Both the position numbers and the translations under genes were made by a program. From Ischnura elegans (Eukaryota; Arthropoda; Insecta; Odonata; Coenagrionidae): a DNA stretch of 64,000 nt. Numbering within the stretch: position 1 is the first letter of the stretch; every line of letters starts with the position of its first letter. Positions 34,431 to 46,480 of this stretch are shown in pieces. The stretch spans positions 74,779,243 to 74,843,242 of the forward strand of contig NC_060248.1 in NCBI RefSeq assembly GCF_921293095.1. The letters are read 5' to 3'. The notes under the pieces were generated by a model. The model saw only the letters and a program-made list of their open reading frames with translations. It was not told the DNA's origin and did not search any database.

Positions 34431-37400
34431 GGCCAATTGGTTACAGTTCTCATTTGTATTGGTAATAATAAACATGATTTGATGACAGATGTATGAGGGA
34501 GATCTTTCTTTCCTCTGTACGAGTATACCGTTTCAACATAACAGCATTGAGAAGTGATTCAATTGGCCCATAGCGAAGAGTGAAGGTCACGGTCATTTCT
34601 TGGCGTGGTTAATCTATTGAGCTCAGGTGTCAACTTAGCACTGGAGGATTTGCGTGAGGCTTTGCAGTAACACTGTGGGTTTCACTGTATTACGGCAGGA
34701 AGAGGAAGACTTACCTATGCATGCAAGTGAGACAGAATGCGGTGGTGAGCGATGAAAAGGCTTCCGGTGACCAGAAGGGAGATTTAGATTATGCCATGAC
34801 GTTATTGACGGAATATTATTTCATGAATCTTGTTACTCATTTGGCTGTGGGCTAAGCGAGATAATTCCGCATTATATACCTATGTAATGTATCCAACAAG
34901 GCTTACGTAACCAGCTAAAACTCTCAGTGAAATTCTCAACCATCTCAATAACCTGTAAAACAAGGATCCTTAAGTGAGTATTTACAATTAAATGCTTTAC
35001 GAGTTTCTATTTAAACACTAAGCAAAACGATTCTGATGATAAATGATGATCTTAATTTAAGCAAGAAATATTATTTTTTATCCTTAATCTCCAGGTATTA
35101 AAAAAATGATGGAGTTGTTGAGCTGAAAGTTATGCTTTTTTGTTTTATCTAAATAATGCATTTATATATGAATCATACATTTGCTGCTTCAGTGGATCTT
35201 AGCTCGGATTCGATTGATAGATTGAAGTTGTTGGCAGGTAAATGGGGAAATAATATTTCAGATGTCAACGGTTGACCCCTTGAGTGGTGTATGTAATCCA
35301 TGGATCACATACGTAATCGATCTTGTTATTTAGGCTTTTAAGCCATGGATTGCAGTGGATTCTTTTTCATATAAGGCATTTTTTGTTATTACCTCGGTAG
35401 TATTACGTGAGTTTAATATTATTGATAAGTTAGTGTCTTCCTGGTTTTAATTTTTACTTATTTTTTATCTTGGTGGTGAGTTATCTACTCGTCATGATAT
35501 ATAATTGACTTTTCTTTGAATATATTTAAACTGAAAACGACTTCATTTACCTTAGTGAATGTATTAAAGTTATTACTTAATGATACCGTGTATTTCCCAC
35601 TAATACCGAAATGACCAATCATAGTTTAACATGCGTTATGTTTTTATTTGCCGTATAATTAATACTTAATATTGCAATAACTCAAGTAGGAAATGTGCAA
35701 GTCCCCTCGCTGGGAAGATAATACCACGGCAGACGAAAAGTTCTCCTGAGAGGAGTGGATCACATGTGGATAGGTTTCAGCGTCGCGAACTGCCGAGCGA
35801 CGAGTGTCGTTCACCGGAAATAATCTTCTGGAAGCCATTTTCCATGCTCTGCCTAGCGTTTTCATTCTTCATTGCATTCGCTGGTGACCTCGACCTAAAA
35901 AAAATTACCCACTTGCTTCTGACAGCACGTTTTGAACTCCTGTGAGACTTTTGTCCAATTATAAATATTGACTTATATTCAATGCAAAGTAATCCATACA
36001 GAGGTTGGAAGAGAATAGGATTTTTTAGATAGAATGAAAGGGGGGTAGGCCTTATTTTGAATTGAAGGGGTATGTCCATGAGGGTAGAGGAGACTGCCGG
36101 AATGCTTCGTGAAGCTCCATTTACCAAGTTTCAGTCATCCACTCCTTCGTTCGTAGCCGTCAAATTTGCTTGTTCAATTAACCATTTGTGCCTTTTGTGG
36201 TTATCAATCATGTTCCTGAACACTTTGTTGATGAACTCATCTTTTCACGATACAAAATTTCAAAACTTGCGAGGAAATAAAATCAATCCGCTCGATTCGT
36301 CGACAGGTAAACGGCTATTATGTCAGTTAACAATTGCTTGGAGATTTGTTTACACTCATGGTATAGATGTGTTAGTTGACATCTCAATTCGAGCTGGGAT
36401 TAAATTGAATTAAATGATTTTAATATTATTATAATATTTCAAGTATGTTTTAAAAAATGTAAACTGACCGGTCCACTGAATAGGTAGAATACTTTAATAA
36501 TGGGTAACTCACAAAGTTAGCGCACGGTAAAGAATTTTTTGCTGTAGCTGTAGGTATTATTAATACAAAAGGTAACTGTTTAATGCCGATATTCAATATT
36601 ATTTCCTTATTTTCGCTCACGTACGATTTGAATTTATTGATTTGTCGTCGACATACCTACGGCAGGGAGATTTGAAAAAATGTTTTCTCCCACATCTTGA
36701 TTCAGCCCTCTGTCTGGATGTTTTTTGTAGTGCGAGATTTTCAAATCCTTTTTGGCCAAATACCCCTGTAATGTAAAATGTGGGATGTATTAGGAAATGT
36801 GTGTTATATCTGCTCGAAACAGTGCTCTTAAGTAATTACAGTGTATTTGTCACGCTTGAAATCGTAATGAACGTAGTCAGTCCCGCCCTTTATCCTTCAT
36901 CGTCACTGCCTGGGGCGAATTGCTGCTTTTCATTAACCGCGAGCGTCATTACTAGCGGAGATTATTGTTAGTAATTACATCATTTAATTTTAATGTGATT
37001 ATATTAGTGGGTTTGAGAGAGCTTATAGCAAGGATAATTATGGTGAACGATAATAATCTTAAGATTAGAATGAGTGTTTGAATGAATTTTAACATTTAGT
37101 TTTCAATAGCTTAATACCTACATTAGCTGAGAAATGAAAAGATAACTACAATTGTGGCATTTAAGAAAGGTATTATTTTCTAAATTTTTATTCAACAAAA
37201 TGTGAAATGAGCTCATTAATTATGGGGTAAAAAGACATGAAATCATATTGCCGAAACGTGCACGACTAGAACAATGCTGAAAAGAGCGGTTTCCTTTCTT
37301 ACTTATTTGGATTTTTAGTGCATATTGAATGCCGAATTAAAACTATTTTTTCCCCTTTGATGAGTAATATATTATTTTTCTTTAATGTGGATCTAATAGG

Positions 37401-38724
37401 CAAAGTAGCGTCCTTGAAATAAATACTATCTTTCAAGGTCTTTGAAAATTACTTTTTTTATCTTAATGGTGCTTATATTTTGCGCACGTTTTCTTTCGTG
37501 CTTCTAGTCGAACCACATGATATGTAGACGTGTTGTGTCATGGTGATAAGTGTAAAAGAGGAGAGGAAAAATGCTAAGATGTGCCGTCTGTCGGCAGCCG
37601 TTAAGAGTGGTGAGTTTTCGTTGTGTGGGAGAGCTATGACGAGTGGAAAAGAATGAGTGTGAGAAGTGTAATGGAAAAAATAAAATAAGACTCGATTCCC
37701 ACGGCTCGGCGGCGTCGCTGCGAGTTGCCGAGACGTTGTTGACATTGGCTCGCTAATCCGAAAGGCGTGAACTGCACTGTTCTAATGTTCTCAACACCCT
37801 TAGTGGGTTACTACTCACGGATAACCTCTACATAATGTTATTGATTTTCCGCCTATAAAGTAAACATTGATCGGGCATGCAAAGCAAGAGAAAGTTATCG
37901 ATAACAGACTATCTCGTTTTCGTCCGGAAGATTTTGTTTTGGAATAATACGAATAATACTGGCTCACTCATTCTGATACGTTGGCAATATGTAGTTAGAA
38001 TTGAAATAAATTTTTAGTTACGTTCCATTATAAATCTCTCTCCTGATTCTCTTTCTGTTGAGGAGTGGAATTATTACCCACAGGCCGTAGCGGTGACGTG
38101 TCTAAAGGCCTCTAAGGCCTGAAAATTACCTTAGTTCTCTCCGTGAGTGATCGGGAAGTCTGCTCGAGTCTATTGAGCTCAATTGTGTGGACACCTTTCT
38201 TTGGAACCAAGCCCTTTTGTAGCAATACTGTCGTGTCACGACTAATAGTCGTCCGTGATGCGCTAATTCGGTGCAAATATCCTGTCCTTTTGTCAGGTGG
38301 TTCCGCCATTCATCCTGTGGTAGAGAGGACAAGAAAGGAACTTCTGGAACGAAGTAATTCGAGGATGTAGGCGAAAGGAAAGTGGATACGAGAGGAATTG
38401 GAATTAAGTTACGGGAGAGAATGACTTGTCTTGTGTGCGAGCGATCGAATGGATCTTGAGAGAGAGTAAGAGAAAAGTGAGGATGATGAAGTGAGAGTTT
38501 GAATGGAAAATTTAGTCCCTGGCTCTCTCCCCGGTGGAGACGAAAATTAAGTTGCGGGTGGGAAGGGGTTTGGTGGATAAAGCTCGCTTCTCTTGGAGAA
38601 GGGACGTATTTAAGAGGACGGACACCGCCCTCTCCACCGGTATTATTTTTTGAAGGATTAGTTGCGTTAAACTTACTCTGTTACCTTCAAATTTTCATGA
38701 TAATCAGAGCAAATCGTGGGTAAA
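34431..38724. other. AT-rich DNA with no recognised gene
   Basis: ORFs of 60-116 codons occur (for example minus 35,777-36,127, plus 36,072-36,413, and minus 37,473-37,745), but none has a motif or splice context. A short hydrophobic minus-strand stretch around 36,140-36,240 was examined and not supported. Confidence 0.45.
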
Positions 38725-38775
38725 CTTTTCTCGGGATTCCCACCGGGTTAATGTTTTTATAACGGCCTACGTTTA
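38725..38775 (-). mobile_element. Penelope-type 3'-end fragment
   Basis: On the minus strand: AAACGTAGGCCGTTATAAAA, then TTAACCCGGTGGGAATCCCG and AGAAAAG. The CCGGTGGGAANCCCGA part matches the arms of the foldback at 49.2 kb. No clear target duplication could be found, so its borders are approximate. Confidence 0.5.
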
Positions 38776-38881
38776 AATCAAAATCAAAAATAAATTGTGT
38801 AAACCTTGTAAATAAATCGAGTAAATCGTGTTCAACATTTGCCTATGTATCATACATAAAAAAATTACATTATCATCAATA

Positions 38882-39373
38882 CTAGTCAACAACCCAAGAT
38901 TGGCTTGACGCAGCTCTCCATTCCGCTCTCCTATCAGCTAACCTTTTCATAGTGACATATTTCTTCTCTTTAGCATGCTTAATAATCCTTCTTTTCTTTA
39001 CCATGCTATGTAACTCATTTTCCCTTCCACAGGTCCTTCTACGGTTGTTTTCATCAGGCCACCAGGCTTTATAATGTGGCAAACTAAGTTATCCCGTTTT
39101 CTCCTTAAGGTTTTTCCTCTTATCTCCCACTTTTCATAGCACTTCCTTAGTACTTATTCGGACGATACATTATATCTTCATCATTCCTCGGTAGCACCGC
39201 ATTTCGAATGCTTCCACTCTTGACTTCTCTGCTTCCATAGAGAAACATACTCCATATAGGTATCTGATGAATTGTTTTCTCACTTCTATACCTGTATTTT
39301 CAATTATTTGGTAGAATTTAAAATTTGGGATGCAAGCAGATCCTGACGATGTTCTACTTAATATATCCTGCAA
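38882..39373 (-). pseudogene. non-LTR retrotransposon ORF2 C-terminal relic 4
   Basis: The minus-strand frame 39,170-39,373 ends IEVRKQFIRYLYGVCFSMEA and AFEMRCYRGMMKI, matching the VRK..I..Y.YGV...G.E....EAFEMWCYRRM block of endonuclease/RT elements. After a frameshift, 38,882-39,082 gives YVTMKRLADRRAEWRAASSQ, the usual C-terminus. Together they form one 5'-truncated, frameshifted copy of about 490 bp. The same tail occurs at 12,785. Confidence 0.8.
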
Positions 39374-40943
39374 ATTTCAAGACGGTAGTATAAGATTTAA
39401 GCTTGTAATCCATCACCAAAAATAGACCAGGATTTATGCTTACTCATAAGTCCCTTTCGCAACAACTTAACTTAGCCTACCTCAGGGTGGCCCTTCTGCT
39501 GAAAAACCTGAAACTTTACGGAAATTCGTGGAATTCATAGTGCCTGAATGTCATGAAGTGCCAGAGGAAATGGCAGAAAAAAGTCTGAAAATATTCTTTT
39601 TACTCTAAAATTCAATTGGCGAATTTTTTTCGTTATCTTATAGATAAGCATAGCTTCAATATTTTAACATGCCATTCAGAACGTGTCCATGAGTGTTGCA
39701 GTGCATTTTATTATCATGACTTTATTTATTTTTGAAGTTTATAATTTTCTGCTTAGCTTAACTTAATTTGAACCAGATCAATTAACGTTGTGTGCCCTTC
39801 CGTCTCTGCACAAAGGGCGCTGATCGCGAAATCGATTTCAGAATACATACGGTAGTTTTATGTTTCTCCTTAAAAAAATCTAAGTTATTTACTACTGTTT
39901 AAATTAAAGTGAAATTTAAGAGATTTTTTAACAATGACTACTATATGTATAGCTACGCCGGTTAAAGTTGTAGTTGACTAACAGATGTTATTTTTGATTT
40001 TTCAACTCCATCGATGCCCCAAGTAAATGCAAGATGAGTTGTTATGAACAAGGTTTTCCATTGCCATAGTTCGGCTATGGAGAAGGAGGGGGCTATCAAA
40101 GAGTTAAAGGAGAGTTACTGAAGGTTTCTTAGGGGACGGAGGGGTTGTGGTTGAGGCCTAAGGGAGAAAGTTACTTAGCAGAGTGAAGGTTGGTGGGAGC
40201 GGTCTTCAAAGTTCGTTTGGAGTTCGCTCTGAATTCAATGAATTTCCAATCAATTAGTGCCGCATGTTCTCACTTAATCTTCTTCCTTCGCCATACCGTT
40301 CGAAGAGAGAGCATTTTTGTTTCGAAACTGCCCTGACTGGTCTGGTATTGAGCCGCTTGCTGTGGGCGAAACTATTCGTGAAGCGGGCTCAGCGTTTTGG
40401 AGTAGAATGCCGTTGCCTATACTTGAATCGGATAACCTTTGTTGACTTTTACCATAACTTTTATTGACTCACTAACAATCATAGTACTGATTTAATCTTC
40501 CTGGGTACACTAAGGGGATTTGAGTGATGAACCCCTGAGCCGAAATGGATTGTCGATGGAGGTTAAGTTATGATTGGCGTTGGTTGTTGACCCTGATACT
40601 ACTTCCAAGGTTTATTGAAAATAACGCTTGCTAGTACTGTGTTATTATATGGTTGCTGTGATAACTACAACAACTGTGTTGATTTCAGTAGTTAAATGAG
40701 GCGTTATGATCATTTAAGTAATGAGCGAATTTTAGTGGCACCTACGTTGTTGTAACCGCGGATATTGGAGATAATTTAAAAATGTTTCTGATCTTTTTCA
40801 GGATTTCTTTCAAGAATAATTAATAAACATATTATTATCATTATTTATATAATAATAATTAATGGAGGCTCATAGAAGATGGATGGATTTTAGTTCGAAA
40901 AATATTTTTGAAAACTTAAACCAGATACGAGTCGATTTGTAGG
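39374..40943. other. AT-rich DNA with no recognised feature
   Basis: Nothing could be assigned. The 67-codon ORF at 40,264-40,467 lies in a slightly GC-richer patch but has no motif. Confidence 0.5.
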
Positions 40944-40953
40944 CATCCACACT

Positions 40954-41504
40954 AGGCCGGCCCTTATTTTTCATAATTGGGAAAAGTTATGTTTTCCTGG
41001 TCTCAAAATGATCCAAATGGTGTTTATATTCTTGGATTGGAAGTATTGTTATGGCAATTAAATTCTTTCTAACGTAAGCACATTTCTTCAGAGGCTATAT
41101 CTTGACATCATGAGCAAAGTCTTTGCCGAGGGAGGGGAGGGGGTTGAGGGGAAGTCTCTAGTAAGTGGTGCGGGACATACCTCAGCGGTGCCGCGGTGCG
41201 GGGTGGCGCCCTAGGGGGGGGGATCGCATTACGACGGACGATATCTCCTAAATGCTTAGAGATAGGTTAAAACAAACAGAAAATCGGCCCTAAACGCCTT
41301 TACTTTTACGTTTTACATAGAAATAGCGCTTTTTCGGCCCCAAAAAACTCAATTGAGGGTCCTTAGTACTTAGGGCCCTTGGGGCACGGTTTGCCGTTAT
41401 TTTAAAGTAACCAAATTTTAACACTTGAATATAAACACCATTTGGATCATTTTGAGACCAGGAAAACATAACTTTTCGCAATTCTGAAAAATAAGGGCCG
41501 GCCT
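40954..41504. mobile_element. Mutator-like MITE, 551 bp, with 78-bp terminal inverted repeats
   Basis: Arms 40,954-41,031 and 41,427-41,504 are inverted copies with only two mismatches, starting AGGCCGGCCCTTATTTTTCA. Flanks are CATCCACACT (40,944-40,953) and AATCCACACT (41,505-41,514), a 10-bp direct repeat with one mismatch. Long inverted ends plus a 9-10 bp duplication are characteristic of Mutator-like (MULE) elements. No transposase is present. The interior includes a GA-rich stretch and a G-tract. Near-identical arms suggest a fairly recent insertion. Confidence 0.8.
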
Positions 41505-41812
41505 AATCCACACTGACATTTCAACGAACGTTCGCTTAAAATTGAGCTCTTCGAACTTTTTACTTTAAGCGAAAAATGGAAATGTAAATATAGGGCGAGT
41601 TGAAAACTAAAGAGGCTTGCAGTATTCCAGGAATGTAACCCTAATGGAGAAGAGCGTCTCATTTTTTTTTAGAAATTAGGCTTTGTTTCTCACAATTGAA
41701 AAAAAGCACCGGAAGCCACTTGAAATCCGACGTTTTGTGATGGTCGGATCATTTTATTTCCGCCTTGGGATTTTTTTAAGGAGCTGTAGAGACGTAAGGA
41801 GTGTTTAATTGG

Positions 41813-42437
41813 AGAAAATTTCCGTCGTTATTTTGTTCGCCATCGTGTCGGTCGAGGGTTGAAATTGAGCGAATAAATGGAGAGATAGTAGAAAGGGATA
41901 AGAAGTTATCCGACGTCGTAGAAAAGGTTTTCGCCACGAATAAACAAAAGAGAATCTTCAAGTCGGCCTCTAAATGTGTTGTCACCGACCGCGCCTTAAA
42001 ATGAGTTTACAAAAGTAGCCACTCGTGACGCTGACGGACAAAGTGATCCGAGTTTCACGAGGAAATAAGGTATAATTAGGGGTGTTATCCGATATTTACA
42101 TACATGGTCACGTGATCTATCAGATTCATTACTTTACAATGCTTTCCTCGCAATTACACACATAAGAGTGCAAAATATTGGGTAAAATTGGATCGCATTG
42201 TACTCCTAATCGCGCCGCGGACATTTTTGAAAACCGATTAAAATGCGACCGAAGTGGTAACAGAAATCAGCCTTCTATGGGATGGAATTGGGCCTCTATG
42301 CATTCCCCTTGGTTTGCTGAAAGAAATTTTCCGTCGTCATTTCGTTCGTCATCGTGTCGAGGGTTGAAATTGAGCGAAGAAAAGAGAGAGAGAGTAAGGA
42401 GGGGTAAGAGGTTGTCCGTTGCTGTAGAGGTTTTCGC
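41813..42437. repeat. pair of about 120-bp direct repeats, 510 bp apart
   Basis: Copies at 41,813-41,935 and 42,323-42,437 share TTTCCGTCGT(T/C)ATTT, CATCGTGTCG, GAGGGTTGAAATTGAGCGAA and a final GAGGTTTTCGCC-like end, with small indels between. ORFs at 41,801-42,004 and 42,178-42,507 pass through the copies in unrelated frames. No inverted ends were seen. Confidence 0.75.
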
Positions 42438-42439
42438 CT

Positions 42440-44865
42440 TGCCCTATCTCCCATTCTCCTCCGGCCTCCAAAATCCGAAGGCCCTTCTCAACTCCGGGAG
42501 GACTTGAATCCGTGCCAACGCGGTCCGGGAGAAAATGTCTCCGGGAAATAAAATGTGGGAGGGATCGATCTTTTTATTTAACCCCCGGTGTTTGGAAGAG
42601 AAGTGAGGGAGTGGGAAGTTTGGAGGGAAGGAATTGAAGGAGTGCAGAGAGAAGTACGCTTAATGGAGAATTCCGTTATTATTTTCTTTTTCTCCACACT
42701 ACTTCTTCGTCTTCGTCTAAATTGCAAAGCAGTGCACTGCACAATGGCACTCCAACCCAAAAGGCTGGTAAAAAAAGTTTTATTTATTTTTATTTTGAGA
42801 AGAAAATGGTGGCTCGTAGACGCGTGGCGAAATTGGTGCATTTCAAGGACGTCTGTGTCTCGAAACGCAAAAAGATTGCTAGAATAAAACGGGATCTCTC
42901 GGGCTGTTGGAAAAAAATGCTTTGTCAAGTTTATTAGAACCAGAGGCATTAAAAAAACTTTCATTACTTTTTGATTGATTTTATAATTTTCCGTGATGAT
43001 TTAGCTACTCCACACGGTAATTGTAACCATAGTTTTTGATAATGGTTTATGTAACTCAAGTACAATATGCAGTTGATTTCCTACTTAGTGTTTTGTGAAA
43101 TTTTTCTATCAGCAAGTGTCTCACATGGTTATTATTGATCTGGCGGAAGTATTCAAGGATATAAGGTTAAATTCTAGGAAGTACAAGAATTATCCATCAC
43201 TTATTACTTTTTTTATAATATTCGAGGGAACATTTTGTTTTGCAGTCGACTGATTTATGCCACTTACTATATCAACGCAATTCATTGGGTAGACGTCAGT
43301 AAACGATTACAGAAAACTCAGGCCATAAAAAAATTGCATGCTGTGATGTTCAAATTTATATCATGTTGGTTTCATAATTTGAATATTAAACTAGTTTTCA
43401 CGGAAGGTCGTGAAGTTAATATGATGACATGCAACTTCAGGTTTCTTTTACTGTAATCATTTTTTCTACAATTTCCTAAGGGTAGTTTTATTTGGGCAAT
43501 ATTAATCAGCCAATTACCTCAATGAAATAGATTTTTCCGTCATCCATTAATTCATACTGGATCACATTATGTATAATACGGGCAACGCTGTCTTTTTGAA
43601 AAAAATGCATGTGTATTTAACACTATGAAGTAAGAGGACGGTAACTTAGTTGTTTTGATAACGCTTAGTTGGGATACACACTGATTACGAATAAAAATAC
43701 GGAATATAGGACTTCAACCTTCTTCAATTTGTTTCCCTTTTGGAATGGTCTTCTAAAATATCGTAATTAATGTGCTCTCTGGGGTTGAATACATCATAAA
43801 ATTCAGGGGTGGAATAAAAAGAGTAGTTTTTAATGTGCCCTTTTCCTTTGGAGAAAATAGTATCTTGAGGGAAAAATCCTTTTTTTATGAATTTAGTTTT
43901 CCTTGAATTCTTGCTGGTGGCGTTACTGTTCTCTGTGAAGCTTTGTTTCCGGGATGGAAGCAGGTATAGGACCCTTCTGGTTTGAAAATCCAAGCTGCGA
44001 CGCTGGTGAAACTTTTCATCAGAGTGCTGGCTGCTTCCTCTTCATCACTCAGCGGAAGCCATTATCGACACCAAGCGTTGGGAAAGCGTATACCCTCATT
44101 CTGATGCAAGGATGTAAGGAACTATCCTATAAAACTCTTGGGTCACCGATTACATTGCATTTCGACTGTTTCGTTTCAAATGCCAGAATGTTCGTTTCTT
44201 GTGACTCAATTTTTTATTTTTTTCGGGAGCAGTCATTGGTTTATTTCTAGTTTGCATATGACTTTGTAAATTTCGGAAACAAAATTTTTTGATGCAATTA
44301 TGAATTTGAATAAAAATTTTATCCATTATTATTCTGGAATTAAAATGAAAAAATAAAAAAGCTACTACCCAGAATTCGACGGTTTTACTTAACATTGTCA
44401 CCGATGTGCTTTGTAAAATCGATTGCCTTGGGTGAGTCAAACAGTAGTGAATTTATTTAAAATTAGTTTTCAATCAGTAACCATCTTGCCAGAATATTTT
44501 GTATATCTTTCATGGTACTCTTTGGCATAAGTAGTTCCTATTCTTTTTTATACCAAAACTTTTGTATATTATGTTGTCTATATTCTTTTTTGTCAAAACT
44601 ATTGTGAGCTACTTCATCTTGTACACTGATAGTCTTTCTAGGTACCGTGGCTGAATCTTCGCCATTCTCCATGCGGCATGCCATAAATAATTGTCTATTT
44701 ATTTGCTACTTATCTTATTGACGCTTGCACTTTTCCGCACGAACGTTTTCTTGAACACCACTTCAGCTTAATACCGCTTTGTAAAATTGCACCCATTGCT
44801 ACTGTTAATATCTTAGTCGGGTATTGAGTATTCTCAAAATTTCTTATAGTTTTCTGGGCGTTAAA
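42440..44865. other. unassigned DNA
   Basis: ORFs on both strands at 42,578-42,964 overlap one another and show no motif. Those at 43,235-43,456, 43,724-43,993 and 43,954-44,440 are likewise unsupported. No PLE reverse-transcriptase core was found upstream of the endonuclease relic at 44,870. Confidence 0.45.
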
Positions 44866-44869
44866 ACTT

Positions 44870-45133
44870 CATCAGTGGGACGCATCAGCTGTCGCTGAAC
44901 ATTATGCCTCCAGCCCTGGGCATAAAATAATGTTTAACGCTACACGGGTATTGGCGAAGACGGAAGAACATCATCCACGTTTTATACGTGAATCCATCGA
45001 GATGGCGAAAAGGCCTAATAACTTTAATAGGGAGGTTGGATGTAACCTCAGCCGTATATGGAGAGGGTTCCTAGCCCAATATAATGACCAACGGCTATCG
45101 CCTAAAATTCAAATCCGGGTCAACAATGGGTAA
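44870..45133 (+). pseudogene. Penelope-like element: GIY-YIG endonuclease C-terminus, 5'-truncated
   Basis: The frame reads HQWDASAVAEHYASSPGHKI and then MFNATRVLAKTEEHHPRFIR, ESIEMAKRPNNFNREVGCNL, SRIWRGFL, to a stop at 45,131-45,133. The order SAVAEH..GH.I.F..T.VLA, then RFIRESIE..KRPNNFNRE.G..LS..W is the C-terminal part of the GIY-YIG endonuclease of Penelope-like retroelements. The reverse transcriptase and the GIY-YIG catalytic half are missing. The piece is open from 44,870 to its natural stop, consistent with a modest age, and the element's 3' region follows. Confidence 0.85.
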
Positions 45134-45262
45134 CGAAAAACATATATAAGCTCGGGACGAGAATAAATTCCTTCCATTCTCTTGATAACGCTCCCAGTAG
45201 GAGGAGTGAAACGTTAAGTGAAAATGTTTTCTACACAGCAATACCCGAGAACCACCACCAAC
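45134..45262 (+). mobile_element. Penelope-like element 3' region with hammerhead-like core
   Basis: Downstream of the endonuclease stop comes CTTGATAACGCTCCCAGTAG, then GAGGAGTGAAACGTTAAGTG and ATACCCGAGAA. A CTGATGA-like box, a stem-loop-capable spacer and GAAACGT, then an ACCCGAGAA end, occur in the same order in the foldbacks at 49.2 and 54.1 kb. This ties those non-coding insertions to PLE 3' ends. The core here is degenerate (CTTGATAA for CTGATGA). Confidence 0.6.
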
Positions 45263-45362
45263 ATAGATAAAAGAAGCTGTGAAAATCTTCAGACGAAAAT
45301 ATTCTGGGATTTTGAAGTTTGGGGTGGGGAAGAAGATTCAGCGGCATCACATATAATATTAG

Positions 45363-45718
45363 GATAAGAGGCACTTGGCTTCATACGTTGAACTGGCGGT
45401 TGTCAGGCCTAGCGGAAGTTGGTGTTCAATTCATTCAATGGGTCATGCGGAGGTTGATGTTCGATATTCTGGAGATGAATCGCTTAAGGCACTTCGGTCG
45501 ATAAACCCTCGTGTTACCCCGGAAGTGGCGTCAGAGAAAGCCTATGTTGCCCAAAATATCCTTAGGCTTCGAAGAAAAGCTGTTCAGTCGTCGCAGAGAT
45601 TACGGAGAAAGGCAAAAATATCGCGTTATCCAGGTCGGGGATCTTGGCAACCGTTGATAGAACAGGTTAGCAAGGTTTACGGAGTAGATCGGAGTTTTCG
45701 TTGCATAGGTAAGAAGAC
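45363..45718 (+). CDS. open frame with splice donor, unidentified (possible internal exon)
   Basis: The frame is open from 45,363, just after an AG at 45,361-45,362, for about 119 codons to a donor-like GCATAG|GTAAGA (exon end 45,718). Reading through, it stops at 45,734. GC content is higher than the flanks. The peptide contains a basic stretch (ILRLRRKAV and RLRRKAKISRYPGRG) and no family is recognised. The acceptor lacks a good pyrimidine tract. It begins about 100 bp after a PLE 3' end, so it could also be part of another degraded mobile element. Confidence 0.3.
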
Positions 45719-45739
45719 ATTTTCCGCTATTTGAATTCC

Positions 45740-46480
45740 ATTTATATTTATTGATTGCTTTTCAACGCCTTTCTGAGTCCTCGAATCTCTGAATGAGATC
45801 TTGGCATTAATTAATAAATTGAGTTTCCTCCATCCAACTTTTCGAAATATATTTACCCATTAACTGGGAATCAATAATTGTTAAAAATAAACGTAAATAT
45901 AAATTAATGTGTACACTGTTGACAGAAATAAATGAAATTCAAGAATTTATTCATGTGGGATCATTTTAATAATCTCACAACCACTCGTAACATCTAAGTT
46001 TTCTCTATACATTTTTTAAATCTAGAGCAGTTATATATATTTGCGATAATACTCATTTGATTTGTTATAAAATTATGTAGAATCAAACACATTACAATTG
46101 CTTGAGTATTTTTCTAAAAATACTTAAAAATAAGTTAAATCTTCTCATTTAAGTGCCTTATTTGACAGTTTATACGGAAATTAAGTATCTCATCATAGGT
46201 CACTAATTCCATTGATTGGTTTTCAATGGACTTAAAAGAAAATAAAATAGTAGTTAATTATCGGTCCATTTTGGAAGTGGTGGTTTGTAAAGAGGTTAAA
46301 GTCCTAATTCACTGAAATGTTTTGCTCAAAAATATTTTTCATATATTGAGAACTCCAGGTTTTTGCTCACCCTTAATGCCTCACTAAACTGCCAGGAGTT
46401 GAATGTTCTATTTCTTTGGTATTGCATAATTTCAATGATATAGAAATTAATTAATATTACCGCGAACATTTTTTTGATTG
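45740..46480. other. AT-rich DNA with no recognised feature
   Basis: Nothing could be assigned. No ORF of 60 codons or more is present. Confidence 0.6.

Noticed and set aside
36060..36290. Possible minus-strand coding stretch (FINKVFRNMIDNHKRHKW)
   Set aside because: Only about 38 codons between stops and no splice sites or homology that I recognise.
44140..44440. 96-codon minus-strand and 98-codon plus-strand ORFs just upstream of the PLE relic, considered as PLE reverse transcriptase
   Set aside because: No RT motif or other PLE block in any frame. The PLE relic appears to start at about 44,860.
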